Shown in pieces: positions 12,689 to 23,697 of a stretch of DNA of 64,000 bases; the stretch's first letter is position 1; every line of letters starts with the position of its first letter. The translations under genes were made by a program, and so were the position numbers. The notes beneath the pieces are model-generated. The model saw only the letters and a list, made by a program, of their open reading frames with translations, was not told the DNA's origin and ran no database searches. The stretch lies in assembly GCA_019925095.2 (NCBI GenBank), contig CM034412.1, positions 12,252,001 through 12,316,000 of the forward strand, given 5' to 3'. This DNA is from Dendrolimus kikuchii. Its lineage: Eukaryota > Arthropoda > Insecta > Lepidoptera > Lasiocampidae.

Positions 12689-12838
12689 CCTCTGTCATCT
12701 AGTGGGATGAGCCTTGGCTGCAACGTAGAGATCCAGAGGCTCATACTCGGCAAGATCGATTTCGTAAATAAACTTTCAGTTATTTACTCTGGTCAGGAAT
12801 CGGCTTCGGAGTTGTCTGTTGTATATTACAGATAATAC
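12689..12838 (+). mobile_element. tRNA-headed SINE (family 1), diverged
   Basis: CCTCTGTCATCTAGTGGGAT, a worn B-box region near 12745, TTCAGTTATTTACT and a tail ending TATATTACAG line up in order with the copies at 17806 and 18200-18369. Confidence 0.6.
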
Positions 12839-14160
12839 AAGAGTAGCTTATCTTGATAATAAGTGTATGATGTGCGAGTTTAATTGTCGATTGAGAAAAA
12901 AAAAATATCTATAGATTTTCTTGACCTTTAAAAACCTTAAAGAAGCGTTTAAACTTACTCGAAAGCAATATAAATAAGACGGTTATTATTTCTAACTACG
13001 AACATTTAATTTTGCTGATGAAATACTCACTAAATCTAATAACATTTATGCAGCACGAATAATATAGTTCAATTATACAAGAAGACTAACAAAATGACGA
13101 AGAAAGACGAATGAAACCCTTCAAAAGTATCGAATTCTTTAAGAAAACCAAATTCTGACATAATAGGCTATAGAAAACGTGTAGCTACTCCACGACGTTT
13201 CAATTTTTTTCTTCGGCTCCAATTTACGATGGCTCGCGTAACACGCAATAAATAAGATCAAAGCAAGAACGTCACAGAGAGGTCTCAGTAAGCGAGTTAG
13301 GTACTCGGAGGGGACGTATAAGAAGGTCATATCTTAAATCTGGAGCTGGCACTGTGACACATAAGAGCACTCTGTAATAGGGTTATCAAGATTTCAAAAT
13401 TAAGACATTTTACATGCAACACATGAAAAGTGAATATATTTCAAAATCTTACACATTACTTATTGAAAGCCATGAGTCTACCACCGTTTCCAAAGCAATT
13501 TTTGTTACTATTAAAGGAGAGAAAGCGGCGCAACAAACATGTGTATTTATTTATGTGTTATGGCGTCAACTGTGACTGCAGTATTTCAAGTTACGATTCT
13601 TACTGAGCGATTCTCGTTCTAATGTACAACGGAAAAATTTAGCTCGGGCTCAGGCTCTAAGTAAATAAGGTAAATTAGTTTATTTATTTAATTTGTTTGG
13701 GAAACATACACTAATTCATATTCTTAAATATAAAACACAAAATTAATACATATATTAATCAAGTTTCCACTAAAAATAATTTATATGATAAAAATAAAAT
13801 TGGCCCAAATAGTTAATTAAAAAAATAAAATAATACAATTATACGAAAATTACATAAATAAAATGTCAATTTAATTTACAGTGGGTCAATATTGAACAAA
13901 ATTGAAAAAAAAAAAATGTCACCATAATTACTAATAAAATAGAGATTAAAAAAAGTTTCTATCCTTATTCTAAGTCATTGGATCATTCTAAATTACAACA
14001 TTTTTTAATTTGGGTCTTAAAATTGATATAAGTTACCTATGAAAGGATCAATACAAGTAAATAGTGCATGGTATTGCTGACAAGTCCGGTATAAAAACGT
14101 GTTTTTAGTATAGTTAGTTTTTATAAGTGGTACTAAGAATAAGGATTTATCACGTGAGCT
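12839..14160. other. AT-rich DNA without recognised genes
   Basis: No supported gene, long repeat or paired terminus was seen. The stretch 13680-13960 is especially A-rich. Confidence 0.35.
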
Positions 14161-14164
14161 CAAA

Positions 14165-14292
14165 CGGGGACACTTCATGAGTAAATTATTGATGAGAAAT
14201 TCACGAAATTTACCACGTCAAGAATCGAACCTGGAACTTCTGCTGTGTTCAAGTGAGCTAGGAGGGCAATGGCTTACATCACTCAACCAGAG
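14165..14292 (-). mobile_element. tRNA-headed SINE (family 1)
   Basis: On the minus strand it reads CTCTGGTTGAGTGATGTAAG (A-box-like), then AGGTTCGATTCTTG (B-box) and GTGGTAAATTTCGTGAATTT. It matches the order of 17806-17960. Confidence 0.75.
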
Positions 14293-15004
14293 TCTGTCAA
14301 TTAATAATCTACAAAGTCAGTCAGTCCCGTGGTTACTTGCTAGCATGACCAGCCTACTTATGGATTCAAACCTCTCAATTTTTGTAGTAGTTCTTGTTAG
14401 CAAAAAAGTAAATTTTGGTGTCATTTCTATGTACATATTTAACATATTTTCTCTAACCCCTTATGACGATGACATTTTTAGAAATACAAAATAATAATTA
14501 TACATTTTCTTTACAAATATTAATACTATAAAACCAAAATTACCAATGAAGTGTTAGAGATTTTAGGACAGATATCATTCATTTCTATCAAACATTACCT
14601 ATTCCATGCGTTCGTAACAAGTAATATAAGAAGGACAGAAGCTAAACCGTGTCATTTTTGACGTGTTAAAACTTGGCAACCCTGAACTCTATAAACACAA
14701 CGAGTCCTTCGTCCGACCTCTTCCCCTCCCTTTGTCAAAATCACATTAGCTATTGTTCGATAGCGCTTTGTTGGCGTTACGTGAGAATCGAGAACTGTAG
14801 TGTATTCGTACATAAATGTATATACGTACTTGGTTTATTTAATTTTGGTTACAGAAGGAGACAGACATCTTTGTTGCTTTTGTAATACAAATACGTTCAG
14901 ATTACATTGCTAAGTTAAAATACATTTGACAAAGTAGTATTCTTCTGTTTATTTTGACCTGTGCTCACTAACGCTGAGCGTATTCAAAATATTATTAATC
15001 ACAA

Positions 15005-15127
15005 CCAAATATAGCCTGTCACTTAGGAATAATGTAGCTTTCTACTGGTCAAAGAATTTTCAAAATCTGTTCAGTAGTTCAAGAGATTACTTACTACAAA
15101 CTTTACTTCTTTATAATATTTGTAGAG
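15005..15127 (-). mobile_element. Helitron 5' fragment
   Basis: On the minus strand CTACAAATATTATAAAGAAG is followed by AACTACTGAACAGATTTTGA and AGGCTATATTTGG, the 5' layout of the local Helitrons. No CTAG end is found. Confidence 0.6.
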
Positions 15128-15890
15128 TATTTCATTATCAATATTCTCATTAGACCCGTGCCACAATGTTAAAGCAAAATTCTGAGTAATACTGCAACAT
15201 ATGATCTGTCATAACACAACGTTCCGATATACACATAAAAGTATATATATTTGCGCTTCACCTAAACTCATTATTACCGGACTAGATAAAGAAAACATTG
15301 TTAGCCCATTTCTGGTGGCACGCAACGTTAAACCGTCACGTTTAGCTAAAGTTTACGGGTTGTAACAATCGGTAATCTCAATGTGTCTGTTTGCTCAAGA
15401 TACCTTCTTTCAACGTGAACAAGTGGATTATAAAATGCAAAATTAAGACGGAAAACTACCCAATATTCTTTTCTTTCAACCGGGAGTCGAATCCTTCATA
15501 AAAATGAGTCGTTAGTAGCTTAGATTAAGCTACTTTATTTACATTTATGGATAACAACAGACATGCTGACGGCCATTCTTTTTCAGGGAACATAACAGAC
15601 AAACTGCTAGAGTCGCTTATGCTGGTACGGCCGCGTTTTACGGAGACCGGCTAATTATCTGGGGAACAAATGTCGCCGCAAGACAAGCCGCCTCCGCCAG
15701 GTCCCGGTCGAAGGGGAAGGCCCAAGTAATGCTGGCTTGACGTTGTTAAGGATGATATGCTTAACGATGGTTTCAAAACGGAGGATGCCGAAGATCGCTC
15801 AAAGTGGAGTTGAAAAAGTAGGAAATCGGAATTTGGGCGTCGGAGTGAACGCTCCGAACGCAATCAGGATATAACTCTGGATGGTGATGA
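15128..15890. other. No recognised gene; GC-richer patch
   Basis: Positions 15600-15900 are richer in CpG and encode overlapping ORFs on both strands without family resemblance. It runs straight into SINE family 3 debris and may be part of a larger worn repeat. Confidence 0.35.
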
Positions 15891-15895
15891 TGACG

Positions 15896-16010
15896 CTGAC
15901 GGCTCTTCTGATGCAAAGTGGTAACCGTCGTCTATGGACATTTCCAAGATCAAAAGTGCTACCGGTCTCGAAGAGGAGACTACACCCTGGCTACTAATGG
16001 CTTATCGTGT
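15896..16010 (-). mobile_element. SINE-like retroposon (family 3), fragment
   Basis: GGTAACCGTCGTCTATGGAC and GTGCTACCGG match the 3' part of the family 3 consensus in reverse orientation. It is heavily diverged. Confidence 0.6.
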
Positions 16011-16164
16011 AGGCTACGATGATGACATTCATGTATACTAGCGGGACGCTATGATAGCCGTTTTGATATTTAACCGCTCACAAATTATCGTTACTGTACT
16101 TACTTATTGTCAAAAGTAAGGTGTAGTAAATCATCACTACATTTTTTATTTAGTTACTGGAATT

Positions 16165-16480
16165 ATATAGGTTTTTTTTATTGTATGAATTCAGTCAACA
16201 GATAGACGGTCCACCTGATGGAAAGCAGTTACCGTCGCCCATGGACATTTAACACCAAAGGTGCTACCAATGTGCTGCCGCTCTCTAAGGAAGAGGGAAA
16301 ACCGGGCTGCTAATGCCGGAACATAATTCAAGATTGTTATGACGACATACTCTAGACCAGGGGTGGTAGCCAACCAGATGGGCAAATGCCCTATCATATG
16401 GCTGTGGGTTGTTTTGTCGTCTCTTACGAGAGGCTGCCAGGCCGCAGGAAACTTCATTCTCCGTTCCTGCACGGATAAAA
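16165..16480 (-). mobile_element. SINE-like retroposon (family 3), near full length
   Basis: Minus orientation. It runs from GAACGGAGAATGAAG (about 16470) through GTGGTAGCC-type blocks and GGCGACGGTAACTGC to ATACAATAAAAAAA at the left end. It is more diverged than its neighbour at 16693. Confidence 0.85.
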
Positions 16481-16544
16481 CGACGATACAAAATTGATAT
16501 ACATACTCACGAAGACTCGAGAGGTTTATCTCTTTTATATTGTG

Positions 16545-16625
16545 CAGCTGACAAACAGGTAGAAGGCCCAACCAATTAAAGTGGTCACCGTCGCCTATAG
16601 ACGTTTGCAACACCAGGGGTAAAGT
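16545..16625 (-). mobile_element. SINE-like retroposon (family 3), 3' fragment
   Basis: GACAAACAGGTAGAAGGCCC and GTCACCGTCGCCTATAGACG match the 3' quarter of family 3 only. Confidence 0.7.
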
Positions 16626-16692
16626 CAATCGCGTTGCCAACCTTTACGATGGGAGGGGATAGGACACGAAGGGATGGGATACATGAGATCAG

Positions 16693-17006
16693 ATTTTTTT
16701 TTATTGCAGATCAGCAGACAAGCAGACGGCCCACTTGATGGAAAACGGTTACCATGGCCAATGTACATTTGCAACACCAAAGTTGCTACAAATGCGCTGC
16801 TGCTCTCTTAAGGGAGACTGGAACCTGGTCACTAATGCCGGAACACAACTCAAGGTTGTTATGGCGACATTCTTTAGACCAGGGGTGGTAGCCATCCAGT
16901 CGGGCAAATGCCCTACCACCTGGCTGTGGGTTGTTAAGTCGACTCTTACGACAGGCCGCCCGGCCGCAGGAAATTGTATTCTTTCTCCGTTCCTGCACGG
17001 ATAAAA
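16693..17006 (-). mobile_element. SINE-like retroposon (family 3), full length
   Basis: On the minus strand it opens TTATCCGTGCAGGAACGGAG and ends CTGCAATAAAAAAAA, about 312 bp with an A-rich 3' end. At least nine related copies occur in this window. Short ORFs here are incidental. Confidence 0.9.
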
Positions 17007-17805
17007 TAGAGGAGAGTGGGAAATGGATTAGGCAGATGGGATGTGGAAGATGAGATAGTGAGCCATCGGAATTCTCGCTCATTGTAAGAAACAAGAAAAA
17101 ACTCAAACTTCGCCATTGATAATATTTTTTCAATAGTAATGAAAAATGTTTCCCATGACACGCCATATATGTTATGTGTCACATCATAACGTACCGCGAG
17201 TATTATTAATCAAGGATCAATAATAATTTCATTGAGCAAACATAATAAAGCAGTTTACGCAATCTCACCAGCGTTATGATTAGATAAATCCCAGTATAAA
17301 CGGTCAATATGAAATAATTTCCACAATAACAGAGGAGTCTGTTGGTAATTACAATTTTAATAGGTCCGTCAGCGATGGGGGGTTGGATACACCTCCCCCC
17401 ACCCACATCAGCCCCGAGCTGAGTGGGGAGGCAACATTAACGACCCGCCCGTACAATGGAACTGGACGGTAACTTAAATTATATCGTTTTTGATAATAAT
17501 ACCATTGTAGTTCTGAATCAAGTTTCGAGCAATTAAACGCGTTTACGTGCCACAAACAAAATTATTTCAATGTAATACGTTATACGTGAAATTTGATGCT
17601 AGTTTATAGTAATAAAATATTTTTGTGTACATAGTACATATTCACGTTGTGCTTTATAGACACTACACATGTTGGTGGCAGTTAGTCAGTTTGACTTTAA
17701 CTTCTTTATGTATCTGACCTGTGTTTTTAACAAATAAAGATTGATTGATTAATATAAAATAAGACTTTAAAGTTTTCAGTATACATATATTCCTATATAA
17801 TCTAC
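17007..17805. other. No recognised gene
   Basis: Nothing beyond a C-rich patch at 17380-17460 and AT-rich flanks. Confidence 0.35.
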
Positions 17806-17960
17806 GGCTTCTGTGGTTGAGCGGGCTAACTAGTCGGTCGAGCTCGCTGGAACGCAGACTCCGGGTTAGAATCCTGGCATGGTAAATTTCTTAAACGAAT
17901 TTTCTGTTATTTACTATGATCTGGTATTTGGGATATATTCTCTAATATATCCTTGTGTAT
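17806..17960 (+). mobile_element. tRNA-headed SINE (family 1), left arm of an inverted pair
   Basis: TGTGGTTGAGCGGGCTAAC gives an A-box and GGGTTAGAATCCTGG a B-box. The body has GGCATGGTAAATTTCTTAAA and TTCTGTTATTTACTATG. Its partner lies inverted at 18200-18369. It is not a functional tRNA, since the head continues into the repeat body. Confidence 0.85.
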
Positions 17961-18035
17961 TACATAAAGTGTCTTTCCTTCAATATTTTTCTTATTCTGT
18001 AATAAAAAAAGTATTGAAGCAAAGACACTTTATGT
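17961..18035. repeat. Near-perfect 75-bp hairpin
   Basis: The left arm begins TACATAAAGTGTCTTTCCTT. The reverse complement of the right arm begins TACATAAAGTGTCTTTGCTT. About 30 of 33 positions pair around a 9-10 nt loop. It lies between the two inverted SINEs. Confidence 0.85.
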
Positions 18036-18199
18036 AGACTCCAAATGATTGCGACAAGGTGAAGCAGAGTTTCCGTTTTATATTCCGTGGTAATACACGT
18101 ACCCAATAGGGACTCGGTTAAATTATGACAGTAATATTTATAATAAATAAAATAATTGGCAGACACACACACACACACACATAGTGTATATATATCCCT

Positions 18200-18369
18200 A
18201 AACTAAGTAATGTACAACGAACTACTATTCGGCTGTTCCAGACATCCAGCCCATAGTAAATAACAGAAAGTTCGTTTACAAAATTTACCATGCCAGGATT
18301 CGAAACCAGAGCCTCTGGGGTGCAGTGACCTAGGCAGGCTAAGACTTAACTCACTCAATCACAGAGGCC
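18200..18369 (-). mobile_element. tRNA-headed SINE (family 1), right arm of the inverted pair
   Basis: On the minus strand it reads GGCCTCTGTGATTGAGTGAG, GGTTTCGAATCCTGGCATGG, then TTCTGTTATTTACTATGGGC and a tail through TGTACATTAC. Confidence 0.85.
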
Positions 18370-19220
18370 GCTAACACTGTATAGGCCTCCTAAATAATAA
18401 AAGACGAGCATTTATAAAATTGAAAATAAAGTCTACACGTGTACTAAATTACTAATGTCAATACATAAACAGGTTGATATACAAGATTATTACGATCAAT
18501 TAATACGTTACAGAAACCGCTTATTACAATAAAGGTATGGGACGAGTATGTAGTGGAAATAAACAGGCGTTTGTAGTTCAAGGCAGATAAGTATGTCAAT
18601 TGATACATGCACAGTTGTATCTGTTTGCATTAAAAGTAACTACTTATTGTTAAGAAACGACTACTAAAATGCTTCACAATATGACACTGTGTTGAATAAG
18701 CGTAATTATTTGTTTGTATATATGACTTGAATTTCAAGGAGATCAATTCTTTACAACAAAAAGAGATTTAAGATACGAAGTATGTTATTTTTGATGTATA
18801 AGATTTCCATTCATAAAGTAGAATTAAAAAAGTAATTGTTTTTCTAATTACCGATTTATCAATAGTCACCACGAAAAAAGTATTGTTTCTTATGTATGAA
18901 TATAATTGAGTGGTATTGTATTTCTTGTGGCTTGACCTAGTGCTCGGAATAAAATTATGTACTTTTGCATAATGACTTTATTCGTTTTAGTAACACTAAT
19001 GGACTGCTTCTTTTATATAATCCATAAATAACCGAGTTGTTTGGAAGAAAGGCCGAGTATACATGGGAGTTCAATCACATGCAAAATATAAGAGAGTAAG
19101 CAACAATAAACCACTATAATATTTATATAATGTTTATTTATAATTATACATCTTTACAGATAAATAAATTGAAGTGTGTTTGTAATATCCGAACAAAAAT
19201 TTGAAAAAATAAAACGGTGG
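18370..19220. other. AT-rich DNA without recognised genes
   Basis: Nothing supported was seen. Confidence 0.35.
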
Positions 19221-19224
19221 GATA

Positions 19225-19432
19225 ATACGGACCAGTAGATTCCGAGAATGCAATTTTTAGAACTTTTATCTGTCTGGATGTTCAGGCTAATCTCTGAAAC
19301 GGCTGGACCGATTTTGACGGGACTTCCACTGGCAGATAGCTGATGTTAAAAGGAGTAACTTAGGCTACTTGTTTTTTTAAGATTCCGCGAAAAAAAATCC
19401 ACGCAGATGAAGTCAAAGCGGGCAAAGCTAGT
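19225..19432 (+). mobile_element. Helitron copy ending CTAG
   Basis: Contains ACGGCTGGACCGATTTTGAC and ends GCGGGCAAAGCTAG|T. The segment near 19227 resembles 20514. The TC start is not certain. Confidence 0.65.
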
Positions 19433-20513
19433 TAAAAATAATACCGTAATTTATTTTTCTTATTGCAACACTATACTTTGTTTTCTGTGGAAGATGATTT
19501 TCGTATATTAGAACAATCATTTTTTCACTGAATTAGACTATTTAATTATGCTTATAAACGTCTTAGCCAACATAAGTCTCATTTAAAATTAGATATTACA
19601 GTAGAAAATGTTTTACATTAATCATCTAAAGACACAATTCAAGGAAAATTTTATCCAAAAATTAATCTTGTAAGAAAAAACAAGTTCCTACATTATAATA
19701 TAAAACTTATTGGTCGACGAAATATGACAAGGAGTGGGAAGGGTCCTAAATGGCGTGACATAACATTTCAAAATCTAATTTATTTAAGCTAATTACGGAA
19801 CTGCTGTTAAACTGCAAAATATGTGATGTCAGTTTCATACTAGGGATCGTCTCACGAATACGACGATCAGCTGTGACAAGGACGGGGGCAGTCAAAGAAT
19901 CATGAAATTCGTGTGACGTAATTTGTAGATAGCCCCACAGAGCTGGAGTGAACTATATCGTCCTATATATATCATCACTTGACAAATGCTACACGACAAA
20001 ACCCCGACGTAACCATTACAGACCAATTTGTGAATTTAGTGAACCGTCACCGAGGGAAAAAAAAACGTCAAGCGCCGCGCGCCGACGGTGCCACAAACAG
20101 TCCCCAGTAATTATGCGCATAACATTAAGGCAGCCACAAGTCGCCACATTTAGGATTATTAACGATATATTTATGCAAAGAAAGCCTTGGACAGTTCGCT
20201 CTTTGTTAGCGCCCAATTAGGGGCACGATACGCGGTCAGCGTCGAATGTTATTATTATTCATTTCCATTTTTAGTTTGTGACAAAACCGATATTTTTTTT
20301 TAGAAATTTGCAATGTGGTATTTTTTAACACTTAGTCCATCAACGCGGTTGTATAGAATTTTATGAGATTAGTACCTACTAATAAAAAAAATCTTATCTA
20401 TAGTACCTGTAGATCTGTAGAACTTTTTTATTTCTACAATAAATTTAAAAATTTGAAAAATATTGGACAGCTAATTCCAAAACCACCAGCCAAAAAGTTG
20501 AATTTTTGGACCA

Positions 20514-20786
20514 GCAGATTCCAAAAATACAACTTTTACAAGTTTCGTTCGTCTGTCTGTTAGAAAATCACGTGAAAACTACTGAACGTATATAAATTAA
20601 GCATTACACAGAGCTAGCTTATATCATGGGTCAGCACTTGGATACTCTTTATCCCGATAAATTACTTCATTTCCGTGGGATAGACGAATTTAGCAAAAAA
20701 TATGGCGTTACGATTGCACTTTTTTGGGGCTGCCGTTGAAATTCACTACCAAATACGTCATGACAACGCGAACGAAGTTTTGCTAG
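20514..20786 (+). mobile_element. Helitron copy ending CTAG
   Basis: Begins CAGCAGATTCCAAAAATACA, contains TCCGTGGGATAGACG and ends ACGAAGTTTTGCTAG|T. A second CTAG|T follows 10 bp on. A relative lies inverted at 40572-40785. Confidence 0.65.
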
Positions 20787-20806
20787 TACATCCTAGTTGA
20801 CAAATA

Positions 20807-21240
20807 AAGGTGGCGGTTCGCGTCGCGACAAAGACAAGCGCCCGAAACAGGAGACTGCGACAAGTGTTTGTTCTCTTCTGCATGTATTGTGTGTGGGTCG
20901 AGAGTCGAGAACGAGACCGCAATTAAAGCTAAATTCATTCAGTATCAGAGAGTCTGTCGATGGAGTCAGTTGTGTTGTGTTGTATTGGAGGGTGCTTTCT
21001 GATCAGTTCAATCAGCTTTTCAGTCTTCGTCAGAAAAAGTAGTCATTTTTACAATAAACACGTTCTTTTCGAGCGCGACCCGAGACACTACTAGTCACGG
21101 GCAGCAACGGTCGCGCAGTCTCCTGTCTCGCTCGCGAACTGATGCTTATACATTGCTTAAAGTCAAGTAATGGTCACGGTCTCCCGTCTCAATCTCTTGT
21201 CTCGGTCGCTTGTCTTTGTCGCGACGCGAACCGCCACCTT
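20807..21240. mobile_element. Foldback MITE with 34-bp perfect inverted repeats and TA borders
   Basis: Both ends read AAGGTGGCGGTTCGCGTCGC inward and stay identical for 34 bp, then diverge but keep paired GGAGACTGCG blocks. TA lies at 20805-20806 and 21241-21242. It is 434 bp, CpG-rich and noncoding. The TA duplication suggests Tc1/mariner-type mobilisation. Confidence 0.85.
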
Positions 21241-21354
21241 TAGGAGTTACCAACACAAGAACATAAGACATATTACTAAAACACATGTAATGGCTCGTTT
21301 TATATTCAATGAAATTATACTATGGGCTATGCCAGAACCGCTAGTAATAAATAT

Positions 21355-21607
21355 AATAATAATAACAGCCCATAAATGTCCCACTGCTGGGCTCGAGCCT
21401 CCTACTATAGGGGAACGAAAAGTATACTCTCGATGTGCACGTTGCATCACGATGTTTTCCTTCATCGTTATTAGCACGTGGTAATTGTAACAATATGCAC
21501 ATTAGGTCGGAAAAAACTGCCTAAGTGGCGCATGCGTTCCGGCCAGGATCGAACCCGCGCCCTTTGATTACGGGACGCGTGCGATAGCCATTACGCTACC
21601 ACGACTT
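21355..21607 (-). mobile_element. tRNA-headed SINE (family 2), full length with target duplication
   Basis: On the minus strand the tRNA-like head reads GTGGTAGCGTAATGGCTATC, then GCGGGTTCGATCCTGGCC (B-box). The body ends CCCAGCAGTGGGACATTTAT and an ATT-rich tail. AGTAATAAATAT (21343-21354) and AGTGATAAATAT (21608-21619) flank it as a duplication with one mismatch. Confidence 0.9.
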
Positions 21608-21619
21608 AGTGATAAATAT

Positions 21620-22340
21620 TAACAAGCATATTTATTTTTTAAATAACTCGATCACAAGAATTCGTTAGAGTTATTATTAAACTGACATTCAAAATAAGAA
21701 CGCCTCTAAATAGCCTATCACAAATATACGTCCCACATGTAGGTAAATATTCTCTCGTATATAAGTTATAAAATACAATAATTCGAAAACTGGCTGCGAA
21801 CGAAGATACGACCAGTCGACCTCAAGAGATGAAACAAAGCCAAAATAAAAAGCGAGGCGATGATTGTAGGCGAGTATTTAAAAGGAACGCAATCGATTGC
21901 CCATCAACAAGCCGCTGGGGCCGGTTATGGTTTGCATGTGTGCGTGAAGTGTGGAGATAGCGATGCGGTGCGGCCAGGGCTGCCACGTTGGCGCTTTCCG
22001 AGCCATATCTAGAGCTTTATAAAATAGACTGGAATCCCATTATTACTAAACAACTTGAAGCACCAAATCTAGCACTGTATATTTTGTAGTAGTTTTTATA
22101 ATTGACTACGGTGGTTAATCATGCAGCCACCATAATCATGCTCTCAGCAACAAATTAAGTGCGGCTGCGTCGAGTATGACTGTAAAATCACACCACCCTC
22201 GGACAACACCAACAGGCCAGCCGAGGCGGTTGGCAGACTTCGGCGTGCTACAAACACCATAATTTAAGGTTAACCATGGAACCATCACATTACATTACAT
22301 GGAAATGCCGAAAAGACATACGTCCCTTTCATTACATTAT
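21620..22340. other. No recognised gene
   Basis: The segment 21885-21930 (GAACGCAATCGATTGCCCAT) resembles 24046-24100. TATTTAAAAG near 21875 looks TATA-like, but no transcript can be supported. Confidence 0.3.
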
Positions 22341-22353
22341 TATTGTGGTTACA

Positions 22354-22459
22354 TAGATACATACATAACTTCACGTCAGTTCCCTTGCGGGGTAGGCACG
22401 TACAACAGAGTGCCATTTAGGCTTATTCTTACACACCTCACTTGCCTCTTTGACATTCA
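22354..22459 (-). mobile_element. LINE 3' end of the YGSESW family with target duplication
   Basis: On the minus strand it covers the last 106 bp of the LINE seen at 51965-52412, ending GGAACTGACGTGAAGTTATG and a (TATG)n tail. TATTGTGGTTACA flanks both sides (22341-22353, 22460-22472), a perfect 13-bp duplication. Confidence 0.88.
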
Positions 22460-22494
22460 TATTGTGGTTACAACATAGTATAAATTAGTTTTAA

Positions 22495-22721
22495 CCCTTA
22501 AGAGTCCATAATTTGCCAGATGCCATCAAAATTGCCGCGCCAAAACCAAGAGAATTATATTGTCTCTTTTACTCTTATACAAATTCTATGTAGTTAGAGG
22601 GAGAAAGCATCATTCAACGTTCGTTTCAATTATCAGTATTTGACCACAAATTTGTGGTGCTTCCCAATTAGCCATGTGTAACCGTTCGGCAACAAATTTG
22701 TGGTGGTACCGTCTTAAAAGG
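22495..22721. mobile_element. piggyBac-type MITE with TTAA duplication
   Basis: TTAA (22491-22494) precedes CCCTTAAGAG, and CTTAAAAGG precedes TTAA (22722-22725). The internal sequence, including ACCACAAATTTGTGGTGCTT, matches 37530-37783 throughout. It is 227 bp and noncoding. Confidence 0.85.
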
Positions 22722-23456
22722 TTAAGATGTTTAATCTTCACTGTATACCTAGATTTTTTAAGAATACTTTATGCTAGCTCGATAAGGCGGCCCATTGCCA
22801 GCCTAAATGTTTTTCAAATATTTTCAGTTGAAGGTTTTTAAAACTTCTTAAATTTACATGTAAATCTAACGCTTTTATTTATTTTGATCGTGTAGCGAAA
22901 TTTAGCTCAAAACTTGTATATAGGTGGCAGCCCTGGACGCGGCTCACAGCTCGTAGCTCTGATCGCAATGTGCGCCTTGCGAGCATGGTGACCGGGCATA
23001 CACCTTTATAGTTACTTTATACGTACAAAATATCCTCACCCCCTACTCGAAATAGGAATGTTAACGAATAAGGAATTTTTAAGCTCTATCGAGATTTATA
23101 AAGCCGGGAGTAAAGAATGACACCAAAACACGAAACATAAACTAGGTAATAACTGCCTATGATCTCTTTTAATAAAGTGTCAACATAATAATTTTATTTT
23201 GAAATTTTATGTTTAAAGTGTTCTGTATTAATTTTAGAAGTTTTTAACGCGATGAGTGGATGACAGTAAGCAGCAGATAAAAAGAAAGGTCGAAAGCGTC
23301 ATTTATTGGCGCTTAAGTTTTTTATGCGTGCATATATTATTACTGTATTAATGTTTGTTACTGTCGGCGGTTTCTCACGTTTTAGATGAAATAGCAACTC
23401 GTGACCCGATCGGGCACCGGCTTTCCTTTCAAAACTGCGGTAAGATTGCAAAATTA

Positions 23457-23697
23457 AAAATGCAAATTGTAATAAGAAAATACATCGCGAGTAGACGTTT
23501 TTATTTAGAAGTGAAGTCTTTTCAGTCTCTTTTATCATACATCAATGTCACTGTCATGAAATCCTGTGCTTTGTTGTATGGTTAGATAGTGGGACCTTAA
23601 TTTCTACAACAGCGGTGTAGTCGACGCTTCCATCATATGCTGTTTTTTCTACCGGCTTGCCCTAGCCGAATTTCTACCCCGAGTCACTGGTAAGCAC
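23457..23697 (+). repeat. Dispersed repeat, copy 2 (long form)
   Basis: Same blocks as 4744-4880, but about 100 bp (roughly 23507-23608) separates TAGACGTTTTT from CAACAGCGGTGTAGTCG. Confidence 0.65.

Noticed and set aside
14177..14494. 105-codon ORF
   Set aside because: It starts inside a reverse-oriented SINE and has no recognisable domain.
16191..17182. ORFs of up to 149 codons, also at 29447-29868, 36035-36545 and 41019-41533
   Set aside because: They track the SINE family 3 copies on either strand and differ in frame between copies. At 41019 the frame merges MAEA exon 3 with the SINE.
21520..21607. tRNA gene from the CGGGTTCGATCC-bearing head; likewise 17806 and 14165
   Set aside because: Heads continue into SINE bodies with tails and target duplications, and the stems are imperfect.
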